This document shows, in pieces, positions 25,674 to 32,907 of a DNA stretch of 64,000 nucleotides. The stretch comes from Saccharothrix australiensis. GTDB lineage: Bacteria; Actinomycetota; Actinomycetes; Mycobacteriales; Pseudonocardiaceae. Where the stretch lies: assembly GCF_003634935.1 (NCBI RefSeq), contig NZ_RBXO01000001.1, positions 6,969,501-7,033,500 on the forward strand, read 5' to 3'. Position 1 is the first letter of the stretch. Each line of letters starts with the position of its first letter. The position numbers were made by a program, and so were the translations under genes. Under the pieces are notes generated by a model. That model had not been told where the DNA came from. It saw only the letters and a program-made list of their open reading frames with translations, and ran no database searches.

Positions 25674-26225
25674 TCACCGGAGCGCGGCGGCGACGAAGGA
25701 CAGCTCGCGGTCCATCCGGTCGTCGCCCGGCGCGTGCCGGGCGACCGAGTGGCGGTAGCTCACCGCGTGGGCGACGAGCGCGGACGCGCTGTCCACGTCC
25801 TTCGCGGCCACGGCCGCGCCACCGGCGGCCAGGATCACCTGCCGGACCTGCGCCGCCACCAGCCGGTAGCGGGCGTGCAGCGCCTCCCGCACCGCCGCGT
25901 GCGTGTCCGCCTCCCGCCACAGCAGGTGGCTGAGCAGCGGTGAGGCGTCGAGCCGGGCGTCCAGCGCGGCCACCAGCCTGCGCAGGCTCTCGGCGATGTC
26001 GCCGACGACCACGACCCGGCGCGCGTCCACCGCGCCGTCCGGCAGGCGTCGCACGAGCGCGGTCAGCAGGTCCTGCTTGCGCCGGAAGTAGTAGTGCACG
26101 AGCCCCTTGGGCACCCCGGCGCGCTCGGCGACGCGCGACGTCGGCGTGGCGTCGAACCCCGCCTCGGCGAACAACTCCTCGGCCGCGCTCAGAATCCGTT
26201 CCCTGGCCGACGAGTTCCCTGCCAA
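25674..26225 (-). CDS. TetR-family transcriptional regulator
   Basis: A 183-residue TetR protein. The N-terminal helix-turn-helix (ILSAAEELFAEAGFDATPTSRVAERAGVPKGLVHYYFRRKQDLL) is strongly conserved; the C-terminal ligand domain is diverged. The start is TTG at 26225 with GAGGAAGG about eight bases upstream. It lies between the epimerase and ccr genes and is the only TetR in the window, so it is the leading candidate to bind the 16-bp palindromes found upstream of the acyl-CoA genes. That link is inference; no copy of the palindrome was found before its own gene. Confidence 0.88.
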   Translation of the reverse strand: MAGNSSARERILSAAEELFAEAGFDATPTSRVAERAGVPKGLVHYYFRRKQDLLTALVRRLPDGAVDARRVVVVGDIAESLRRLVAALDARLDASPLLSHLLWREADTHAAVREALHARYRLVAAQVRQVILAAGGAAVAAKDVDSASALVAHAVSYRHSVARHAPGDDRMDRELSFVAAALR

Positions 26226-26410
26226 CGGTCGAACCTTCCTCGGTGCGGTGGGTGGTCACGAGGCCGCGCCGGTCGTCCGGACCGCTCCGCGTCGACCCTC
26301 GCGAGCGACGCGGCGCGACGCGGCGTGACGAGCGCCGAGCCGACGGACGACCGGCTCTCGGGCGGCCTCGCCGCCCCGGCGGCACCGGGACGGCGTGGTG
26401 CGGAGCGGTG

Positions 26411-26770
26411 CTACGCGGTGCCCGCCAGTCGCGAGTGCGCCGCGTTCGCCGCGGGCATGGCCATCGCACCGGCGACGACGGTGAGCACGCCACCGATCCA
26501 CGACACCCACGACGCGCCCGTCAGGTCGCTGTAGCCGAGCACCCACGGCGAGATGAACAGCAGCGCGCCGAGGACCACCTGGAACCACTCGCCGAACACC
26601 ATCGACGGGTTGGCGAGCGACGCGAAGCCGTCGACGGCGATCAGCGCGCCGAGCACGATCATCGTCCACATCGCCGCGGCGGACGTCTCGACCACGAGGG
26701 GCGAGAGCAGCACCGCCACCCCGATCACGACTTCCACCCAGTCCTGCCACCTGGTCCACGCCTTGGTCAT
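26411..26770 (-). CDS. SPW-repeat small membrane protein
   Basis: A 119-residue integral membrane protein with four hydrophobic helices arranged as two repeats, each containing the SPW-type motif: LLSPLVVE in the first and FISPWVLGYS in the second. The family is of unknown function and widespread in actinobacteria and proteobacteria. The ATG at 26770 has GGAGG nine bases upstream; a GTG nine bases earlier is possible. It stands between tetR and the divergent ccr gene. Confidence 0.85.
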   Translation of the reverse strand: MTKAWTRWQDWVEVVIGVAVLLSPLVVETSAAAMWTMIVLGALIAVDGFASLANPSMVFGEWFQVVLGALLFISPWVLGYSDLTGASWVSWIGGVLTVVAGAMAMPAANAAHSRLAGTA

Positions 26771-26892
26771 GACCTGCACCTCCGTCCTGCACGTCGGACG
26801 CCCCCGATGCTCCGCTTGGTTGGCCGCCCGGTCAAGGCTGCCCGAACGGGAAGGCCGCCAGTGCGATGGCTCACAGGGGCGACTCTGAATCG

Positions 26893-26908
26893 GTTACCGA
26901 TGGGTAAC
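26893..26908. promoter_or_regulatory. 16-bp palindromic operator, site A (ccr)
   Basis: GTTACCGATGGGTAAC has perfect GTTACC/GGTAAC arms around GATG and ends 70 bases before the ccr start codon. It is the cleanest member of the five-site motif set. Confidence 0.6.
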
Positions 26909-26978
26909 CTCCGGCATCCACGTGGACCTGCGTCCATCGCCGCTCATCCCGAGCACCCCTGAGCAGGGAGGGAACGCC

Positions 26979-28310
26979 GTGCAGAAGATCCTCGACGCGA
27001 TCCTCGCCGACGAACTGGACGCGATCGGATCATTGGACGTGCCGGAGACCTACCGGGGCGTCACCGTGCACGCCGACGAGGTCGAGATGTTCCAAGGCGT
27101 CGCGACCAAGGACAAGGACCCGCGCAAGTCGCTCCACCTGGACGAGGTCCCCACGCCGGAGCTCGGGCCGGGCGAGGCGCTGGTCGCCGTGATGGCGTCC
27201 GCGATCAACTACAACACGGTGTGGACGTCGATCTTCGAGCCGATGTCGACGTTCGGCTTCCTCCAGCGGTACGGCCGCAGCGCGCCGGAAGCGGCCAAGC
27301 ACGACCTGCCCTACCACGTGGTCGGCTCCGACCTCGCCGGCGTCGTGCTGCGCACCGGTCCGGGGGTGAACGCGTGGCGGCCCGGCGACCGGGTCGTCGC
27401 GCACTGCCTGGACGTCCAGCTGGAGCACCCGGACGGGCACGGCGACACCATGCTCGACCCGGAGCAGCGGATCTGGGGCTTCGAGACGAACTTCGGCGGC
27501 CTCGCCGAGATCGCGCTGGTCAAGGCCAACCAGTTGATGCCCATGCCCCGGCACCTCACCTGGGAGGAGGCCGCGTCGCCCGGTCTGGTGAACTCCACCG
27601 CCTACCGGCAGCTCGTGTCGACCAACGGCGCGAACCTGAAGCAGGGCGACACCGTGCTGATCTGGGGCGCGTCCGGCGGTCTCGGCTCGTACGCCACGCA
27701 GTTCGCCCTCAACGGCGGCGCGACGCCGGTCTGCGTCGTGTCCTCGCCGGAGAAGGCGGAGATCTGCCGGCGCATGGGCGCGGAGCTGATCATCGACCGG
27801 ACCGCGGAGGGTTACCGGTTCTGGAAGGACGAGCACGAACAGGACCCGAAGGAGTGGAAGCGGCTCGGCGCGAAGATCCGGGAACTCACCGGCGGTGACG
27901 ACCCGGACATCGTGTTCGAGCACCCCGGTCGGGAGACGTTCGGCGCGTCGGTGTTCGTCGCCAAGCGCGGCGGCACGATCGTCACGTGCGCGTCCACCAG
28001 CGGGTACCTGCACCAGTACGACAACCGCTACCTGTGGATGAACCTCAAGCGGATCATCGGGTCGCACTTCGCGAACTACCGCGAGGCGTGGGAGGCCAAC
28101 CGCTTGATCGCCAAGGGCCGCATCCACCCGACACTGTCCAAGGTGTACTCGTTGGCGGACACCGGCCAAGCGGCGCACGACGTCCACCGCAACGCCCACC
28201 AGGGCAAGGTCGGCGTGCTGTGCCTCGCGCCGGAGGAGGGCCTGGGTGTCCTCGATCACGAACTCCGCGCGGAGCACCTGACCGGGATCAACCGTTTCCG
28301 GGGCGTGTAA
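26979..28310 (+). CDS. ccr: Crotonyl-CoA carboxylase/reductase
   Basis: A 443-residue medium-chain dehydrogenase/reductase that reductively carboxylates crotonyl-CoA to ethylmalonyl-CoA with NADPH and CO2. Diagnostic features are MASAINYNTVWTSIFEP, the long insertion LDPEQRIWGFETNFGGLAEIA, the nucleotide-binding WGASGGLGSYATQFAL, and IVFEHPGRETFGASVFVAKRGG, the catalytic region of Ccr proteins. The GTG at 26979 has AGGGAGGG upstream. It is preceded by a palindromic operator and followed by a 12-bp terminator hairpin, so it is probably monocistronic. It supplies ethylmalonyl-CoA to the mutase at 47802-49793 or to polyketide synthases. Confidence 0.95.
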   Translation: MQKILDAILADELDAIGSLDVPETYRGVTVHADEVEMFQGVATKDKDPRKSLHLDEVPTPELGPGEALVAVMASAINYNTVWTSIFEPMSTFGFLQRYGRSAPEAAKHDLPYHVVGSDLAGVVLRTGPGVNAWRPGDRVVAHCLDVQLEHPDGHGDTMLDPEQRIWGFETNFGGLAEIALVKANQLMPMPRHLTWEEAASPGLVNSTAYRQLVSTNGANLKQGDTVLIWGASGGLGSYATQFALNGGATPVCVVSSPEKAEICRRMGAELIIDRTAEGYRFWKDEHEQDPKEWKRLGAKIRELTGGDDPDIVFEHPGRETFGASVFVAKRGGTIVTCASTSGYLHQYDNRYLWMNLKRIIGSHFANYREAWEANRLIAKGRIHPTLSKVYSLADTGQAAHDVHRNAHQGKVGVLCLAPEEGLGVLDHELRAEHLTGINRFRGV

Positions 28311-28326
28311 AGAAGAACGTGTGGTC

Positions 28327-28353
28327 GTGCGGGTGGCAGGGTGCCACCCGCAC
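28327..28353. terminator. Perfect 12-bp hairpin after ccr
   Basis: GTGCGGGTGGCA pairs exactly with TGCCACCCGCAC across a three-base loop, 16 bases after the ccr stop codon and 25 bases before the next gene on the same strand. It has no U-tract. Confidence 0.7.
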
Positions 28354-28378
28354 CCCCGGAACGGGTAGCGTGACCCTC

Positions 28379-29743
28379 ATGGGCCTCGCCGACGACCGTG
28401 ACCTCGTCCCCCTGGGAACCGGCTTCGACATCGTCAAGCGCGGCTACGACCGCGCGCAGGTCGAGGACCACCTGGAGCGCCTCGACTCGGACCTGCGGCT
28501 GCTCGCGGCCGACCGGGACGCGGCGGTGTCGCAGACGAACGACCTGAGCCGCCAGCTGGAGGCCGCGCGCTCCGAGATCGCCGAGCTGCGCGGTCAGGTC
28601 GAGCGGCTGTCCCTGCCGCCCACGACGCTGGAGGGCCTGAGCGAACGCCTCCAGCGGATGCTGCGGCTGGCCCAGGACGAGGCGAACGAGATCAAGGCGC
28701 GGGCGGAGGCCGAGGGCGGCCACATCCGCGCGAAGGCCGAGTCGGACGCGGCCGTGCTGCGCACGCGGTACGAGAAGCTGATCGCCGACCTCGACCAGCG
28801 CCGCACCGAGATGGAGGCCGAGCACCGCGGCGTGCTGGAGACGGCGCGCGCCGAGGCCGAGCGCATCGTGGGCGAGGCGCGCGACACGGCGGCGAAGCTC
28901 GACGAGGAGTCCCAGCAGCGCAGGACCACCGTCGAGGAGGACTTCGAGATCGCGATGGCCGCGCGCCGCGTCGAGTCGATGAAGGTGCTCGCCGAGCAGG
29001 AGGCGTCCAGCAAGGCCGAGGCCGACCGCCGGGTGCGGGAGGCGGCCGAGGAGGCGGCGCGGGTGCGCGCCCAGATCGCGCAGGAGCAGGCGGCGTCGAA
29101 CGCGGAGGCCCAGCGACTGGTGCGCGAGGCGACCGAGGAGGCGAACCGCCGCCGCCACGACTCGATCAGCGAGGCCACCGCGCGGGTCCAGGAGGCGACC
29201 GACGAGGCGAACCGCCGGGTGCGGGAGGCCACCGAGGAGTCGAACCGCCGGGTCACGCAGGCGGCGCAGAAGGTCGACGCCCTCAAGCAGCTCCGCAACC
29301 GGCTGTCGCAGCAGTTGCACGCGGTCCGGACGGCGCTGCACGAGGTCACGCCGCTGCTGGACCCGCTGGAGGAGGAGCGCGCCCCGGCTCAGAACCAACC
29401 GGCACAGAACCAGCCCGCGCAGAACCAGCCCGCGCAGCAGCAGCCCGCGCAGCAGCAGCCCGCGCAGCAGCAGGCGGGCCAGGCGCAGAACCGGCCCGCG
29501 CAGCACCAGCAGCAGCCCGCGCAGGGCCAGGCTCCCCAGAACCCGACGCCCCAGAACCCCGCGACCCAGAACCCGGCGACCCAGGGCCAGCCCGCGCAGC
29601 ACCAGCCGACCGCGGAGCCGCAGGGCGCGACCCCGGCGGCCACCGGCAAGCAGGCGTCCGACGGCAAGCCGCAGGCCGCGCCGGACGGGCCGACCCAGAA
29701 GATCGCCCGCCCGAACCCGAAGAGCCGCACCGGCAAGCGCTGA
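28379..29743 (+). CDS. FilP/DivIVA-like coiled-coil cytoskeletal protein with Q/P-rich tail
   Basis: A 454-residue protein. Residues ~10-35 (GTGFDIVKRGYDRAQVEDHLERL) match the DivIVA/FilP N-terminal signature; residues ~40-330 are a long coiled coil rich in Ala, Glu and Arg with repeated EATEEANRR-type segments. The tail (~335-430) is Gln/Pro/Asn-rich with AQNQP and AQQQP repeats, and the end is basic. In Streptomyces, FilP and Scy form filaments at hyphal tips together with DivIVA and support polar growth. The disordered tail is unusual compared with FilP as remembered. ATG at 28379; a GTG three codons upstream is possible. It suggests a filamentous host. Confidence 0.8.
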   Translation: MGLADDRDLVPLGTGFDIVKRGYDRAQVEDHLERLDSDLRLLAADRDAAVSQTNDLSRQLEAARSEIAELRGQVERLSLPPTTLEGLSERLQRMLRLAQDEANEIKARAEAEGGHIRAKAESDAAVLRTRYEKLIADLDQRRTEMEAEHRGVLETARAEAERIVGEARDTAAKLDEESQQRRTTVEEDFEIAMAARRVESMKVLAEQEASSKAEADRRVREAAEEAARVRAQIAQEQAASNAEAQRLVREATEEANRRRHDSISEATARVQEATDEANRRVREATEESNRRVTQAAQKVDALKQLRNRLSQQLHAVRTALHEVTPLLDPLEEERAPAQNQPAQNQPAQNQPAQQQPAQQQPAQQQAGQAQNRPAQHQQQPAQGQAPQNPTPQNPATQNPATQGQPAQHQPTAEPQGATPAATGKQASDGKPQAAPDGPTQKIARPNPKSRTGKR

Positions 29744-29765
29744 CCGCTGCGATCCCGCGCGCCGA

Positions 29766-29792
29766 CCGCCGATCCCGCGCGCTGATCGGCGG
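29766..29792. terminator. Hairpin between convergent filP-like and hydrolase genes
   Basis: CCGCCGATC and GATCGGCGG form a perfect 9-bp stem with a 9-nt loop. It lies between two converging stop codons (29743 and 29820) and may act in both directions. The surrounding bases repeat GATCCCGCGCGC. Confidence 0.55.
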
Positions 29793-29819
29793 TCCCGCGC
29801 GCCCACCGCCGGTCGCGCG

Positions 29820-30530
29820 CTACACGCCGACCCGCCGCCGCCAGTCGAGCACCGCCGCCGCAAACGCTTTCGGTGCTTCCAGCGGCGTCAGGTGCCCCAC
29901 GCCGGGCAGCTCCGCGTACTCACCGCGCGGCACCACGTCGGCCAGTTCGCGGGCCACGGCGGGCGGCGTCAGCGCGTCCTCCGCGCCGACCAGCACCAGC
30001 GCGGGCACGTCCACCGCCGCCAGCACCGCGCGGGAGTCCGGCCGCCCGGCCATCGCCCGCTGCGTCCAGGCCACCTCCGCGGCGGGCTGGTCCAGGATCA
30101 GCGCGCGGGCCCGCGCCACCACGGCGTCCGACGGCGACGGCCCCAGCAGCCCCGGCAGCACGGCGTCCGGCACCCACCCGACGCCCTCGGCGAGCACCCG
30201 CTCGGCCATGACCAGCCGACCGGCGCGGGCTTCGTCGCCGTCGGCCGTGAACCGCGTGTCGGCGAGCACCAGCCCGGCCACCCGCGACGGCTCGCGCCTC
30301 AGCAGCGACATGGCGACGTACCCGCCGAGCGAGCAGCCGCCGAGCACCACCCGGTCGACACCGCGCCGGTCCAGGTCGCGCAGCACGTCGTCGGCCAGCA
30401 CGCCCAGGTCGGGTTCCCGGCCCGCGCCGCGCAGGTCGGGCGTGAGCGGGTCCAGCTCCGCCCGCACGCCGTCCCACAGGCGGCCGTCGAACGGGAACGC
30501 GTGCAGCAGCACCAACGGTGAGAGGTCCAT
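29820..30530 (-). CDS. Alpha/beta-fold hydrolase
   Basis: A 236-residue cytoplasmic hydrolase. The oxyanion segment is LVLLHAFPFDGRLW, the nucleophile elbow is GCSLGGYVAM (serine about residue 67), the acid is in LVLVGAEDALTPP and the histidine in LPGVGHLTPLEAP. The size and motifs fit small esterases or haloperoxidase-like hydrolases. No substrate can be assigned. It is divergent from a GNAT gene with a 38-base gap and converges with the filP-like gene. Confidence 0.85.
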   Translation of the reverse strand: MDLSPLVLLHAFPFDGRLWDGVRAELDPLTPDLRGAGREPDLGVLADDVLRDLDRRGVDRVVLGGCSLGGYVAMSLLRREPSRVAGLVLADTRFTADGDEARAGRLVMAERVLAEGVGWVPDAVLPGLLGPSPSDAVVARARALILDQPAAEVAWTQRAMAGRPDSRAVLAAVDVPALVLVGAEDALTPPAVARELADVVPRGEYAELPGVGHLTPLEAPKAFAAAVLDWRRRVGV

Positions 30531-30568
30531 ACCCGGAATTGTCGGTCCCCGTCGCTAACGTGCCTCCC

Positions 30569-31099
30569 ATGACGTCGAGCCCGGATGAGATCCGCACCGA
30601 CCGGCTCCTGCTGCGGCGGGCCGGGCCGGGTGACCTGCGCGCCGCGATCACCGTCCTGTCCGACCCGCGGACCCACCGCTACAACCCGGCCGGTCCGCCG
30701 TCGCCGGAGGAGGTGGCCGGGATGCTGGCCGAGTGGCAGGCGCACTGGGCGCACGACGGCATCGGGTACTGGGCGGTGGAGCTGCCGCCGACCGGCGAGG
30801 TGGTCGGGTTCGGCGGCCTGCGCCACCACCGGCTGGACGGCGAGCCGACGCTCAACCTGTTCTACCGGTTCCGGCCCGCGCACTGGGGCCGGGGCTACGC
30901 GACGGAGATGGCGCGCGCGGCCGTCGAGTGGGCGGACCGGGCGCGGCCGGACCGGCCGGTCGTGATCATCACCGACCCGGACAACGAGCCCTCCCAGCGC
31001 GTGGCGAGGAAGCTGGGCTTCACGCACGCGGGCGACAGCATCACGATCGACGGCCCGGTGCTGGTCTACCGACGGGAGGAGGCGACCCTGCGCGCCTGA
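30569..31099 (+). CDS. GNAT-family N-acetyltransferase (RimJ/RimL type)
   Basis: A 176-residue acetyltransferase of the GNAT_3 group. It opens with IRTDRLLLRRAGPGDLRA, contains WAVELPPTGEVVGFGGLR, and carries the acetyl-CoA pyrophosphate loop in FRPAHWGRGYATEMA, followed by DPDNEPSQRVARKLGF. RimJ/RimL-like proteins acetylate ribosomal protein termini or small amines; the substrate here is unknown. The ATG at 30569 was preferred over an upstream in-frame ATG because the family N-terminus begins just after it. Confidence 0.88.
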   Translation: MTSSPDEIRTDRLLLRRAGPGDLRAAITVLSDPRTHRYNPAGPPSPEEVAGMLAEWQAHWAHDGIGYWAVELPPTGEVVGFGGLRHHRLDGEPTLNLFYRFRPAHWGRGYATEMARAAVEWADRARPDRPVVIITDPDNEPSQRVARKLGFTHAGDSITIDGPVLVYRREEATLRA

Positions 31100-31233
31100 C
31101 ACCGACCTCTCCGACACCGGCCTCCGCCGGACGCCACCCACCCGGACCGCGCGGGTTGGCCGGCGAACGCCCGCACCCACTCAGACGGATAGCCCCGCCT
31201 CCTCTGGGCACACCGGTGACCGGCGAAGCGTGA

Positions 31234-31524
31234 TCAGCGGCGGCGCATCGGGCCCCGGCGGGCGCGGCTGGTCCAGCAGTGCTGGTGCCAGTGCCGCCGG
31301 TCCTCGACCGAGCCGTAGTCGCCGGCCGGCCACGCCACGACGTGGGGCGTGCCCGGCCTGATCTCGTGGTCGCAGCCCGGACAGCGGTAGGTCTTCGTGG
31401 TGCTCGCGCCCGAGACGTTGCGGACCAGCCACTCGCCGTCCGGTGCGCTCTCCGACCTCGCCCACCCGTGGCCGCCGAGCGGAGGGGGCTCGTCGGGGCG
31501 TTGCGGGCGGTTGCGGCGGGGCAC
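31234..31524 (-). CDS. Small zinc-binding protein of unknown function
   Basis: A 96-residue protein. After a Pro/Arg-rich N-terminus it has YRCPGCDHEI, then HVVAWP and RRHWHQHCWTSRARRG. The two cysteines plus later histidine and cysteine could bind one zinc. Similar short actinobacterial proteins exist, often loosely labelled ATP/GTP-binding without evidence. It is divergent from the small membrane protein at 31576 (51-base gap). Function unknown. Confidence 0.7.
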   Translation of the reverse strand: MPRRNRPQRPDEPPPLGGHGWARSESAPDGEWLVRNVSGASTTKTYRCPGCDHEIRPGTPHVVAWPAGDYGSVEDRRHWHQHCWTSRARRGPMRRR

Positions 31525-31575
31525 GGCGGACGAGGGTATCCCGAGCGCGACCGGTGATCGAATACGGTCCGTGGG

Positions 31576-31935
31576 GTGAACAGGTGGCAGCGGGCTGTGG
31601 TCGGCGTTCTGTTGTTACTGGAGATGGCGGTGGTCGCCCAACCCGCCGTGCGCGCCGGGGTGGGCGACCTGACCCCGGCGAACCGGCCGATCGGCCCCCA
31701 CCAGGGCATGCTGCTGGCCTCGTGCACGATCCTGTTGGTCACGGCCGGCGCGGGGCTCGCGACGATGCTGGTGCGCCCCCGGTCGCGGACGTGGGTGGCG
31801 ACGTTCACCGCGGCGCACGCCGCCGCCGCCGCGCTCGGCTGGGCGCACGGGCTGCCGCTGCTGACGCTGGTCTCCGCGCTGGCGGCGTCAGCCGTACCGG
31901 CGCTGGTGCTGCTGCCCGAGCAGCCGCCACAATAG
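31576..31935 (+). CDS. Small hypothetical membrane protein
   Basis: A 119-residue protein with three predicted transmembrane helices (about residues 7-27, 45-65 and 72-112, the last possibly two short segments). The loop after the first helix reads TPANRPIGPHQGM. No known motif is recognised. GTG start; the stop is only four bases before the FmdB-type gene, so the two are probably co-transcribed. Function unknown. Confidence 0.65.
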   Translation: MNRWQRAVVGVLLLLEMAVVAQPAVRAGVGDLTPANRPIGPHQGMLLASCTILLVTAGAGLATMLVRPRSRTWVATFTAAHAAAAALGWAHGLPLLTLVSALAASAVPALVLLPEQPPQ

Positions 31936-31939
31936 GGAC

Positions 31940-32149
31940 GTGCCCACCTACGAATTCCGCTGCAAGTCCTGCGGGTCGACGTTCGACGTGAAGCGCCCGA
32001 TGAGCGAGGCGTCCGAGCCGGCCACCTGCCCGCACGGCCACGACGACACGGTCAAGCTGCTGTCGATGGTCGGCCTCGGCGGTGTCGGCGCGACCGCCGC
32101 GCCGGCCGGCGGTGGTGGCGGGTGCTGCGGCGGCGGGTGCTGTAGCTGA
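31940..32149 (+). CDS. FmdB-family zinc-ribbon protein
   Basis: A 69-residue protein with the FmdB/CxxC regulatory motif: MPTYEFRCKSCGSTFDVKRPM, then ATCPHGHDD, giving a C-x2-C...C-x-H zinc ribbon. The tail is a glycine/cysteine-rich run (GGGGGCCGGGCCS) that could add metal ligands. Family members are presumed regulators, named after the formamidase locus, but the role is uncertain. It follows the membrane protein gene by four bases. Confidence 0.85.
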   Translation: MPTYEFRCKSCGSTFDVKRPMSEASEPATCPHGHDDTVKLLSMVGLGGVGATAAPAGGGGGCCGGGCCS

Positions 32150-32267
32150 CGCCCCCGCACCGCCCCACGCCGAGAGGCCGAGGGCGGTCGGACGTGTCAC
32201 CCACCGCAACACCCCACCGCGCGCACGTCGCCGCAGGGGTCGAACGCGACGAGGTCGCCGCGGCGGC

Positions 32268-32870
32268 TCAGCCGGTCGGCTCCTTCGACCGGAGCACCTC
32301 GGCGACCTTCTTGCCCTGCTCGCAGATCGCCCCGTACCGGGCCGACCCGTCGATCACGATGATGCCGAGCCCACCACCGGCGTAGTCCATGACGAGCACG
32401 CACGACGGCTGCACGCTGGTGTCCGTGGTGCGGTCGAAGTACTTGACCTTGCGGTCGCCCAGGTCGAACTCGCCGTTCGTCTGCTCCAGCGTGATCGGCC
32501 GACCGGCGCGGAAGCGCAGCGTCACGCCGACGTCGAGCTGGTCGACCGTGGTCTGCCACTTGCACGACTGGTCGAACTTCGGGTCGTAGCCGGTGTCGGT
32601 GGGCGCCGCCGACTTGTCCCGCACCTCGTAGGGCAGGTCCTTCCACGTCAGCAGCTTGCACACGTCGCCGACGGCGTCCGCGTCGGGCTCACCGGACCGG
32701 GGCGTCGGTTCCCGCTCGCCGGACCGGGGCGTCGGCTTCTGCTCGGTGGACGAGAACGGCGGTTCGATGTCCAGCACGCCGGCCGACACCGGGGTGCCGT
32801 TCACCGTGTACGCGCAGCCGGACGTCAGGCCGAGCGCTGCCACCAGGACCGAGAGAACCGCACGCCGCAT
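32268..32870 (-). CDS. DUF3558 lipoprotein
   Basis: A 200-residue secreted lipoprotein. The lipobox is GLTSGC (cysteine about 18). A short linker with a duplicated PTPRSGE unit precedes the DUF3558 fold, which has the two expected cysteines (VCKLLTWKDL and QSCKWQTTVD). DUF3558 proteins are abundant in Pseudonocardiales and have no established function. The ATG at 32870 was chosen over one 30 bases upstream because the signal peptide is cleaner. A two-domain relative lies at 39468-40463. Confidence 0.85.
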   Translation of the reverse strand: MRRAVLSVLVAALGLTSGCAYTVNGTPVSAGVLDIEPPFSSTEQKPTPRSGEREPTPRSGEPDADAVGDVCKLLTWKDLPYEVRDKSAAPTDTGYDPKFDQSCKWQTTVDQLDVGVTLRFRAGRPITLEQTNGEFDLGDRKVKYFDRTTDTSVQPSCVLVMDYAGGGLGIIVIDGSARYGAICEQGKKVAEVLRSKEPTG

Positions 32871-32907
32871 GCGACCACCATGCCAAACGCGGAGGACCAC
32901 CCGGCAC

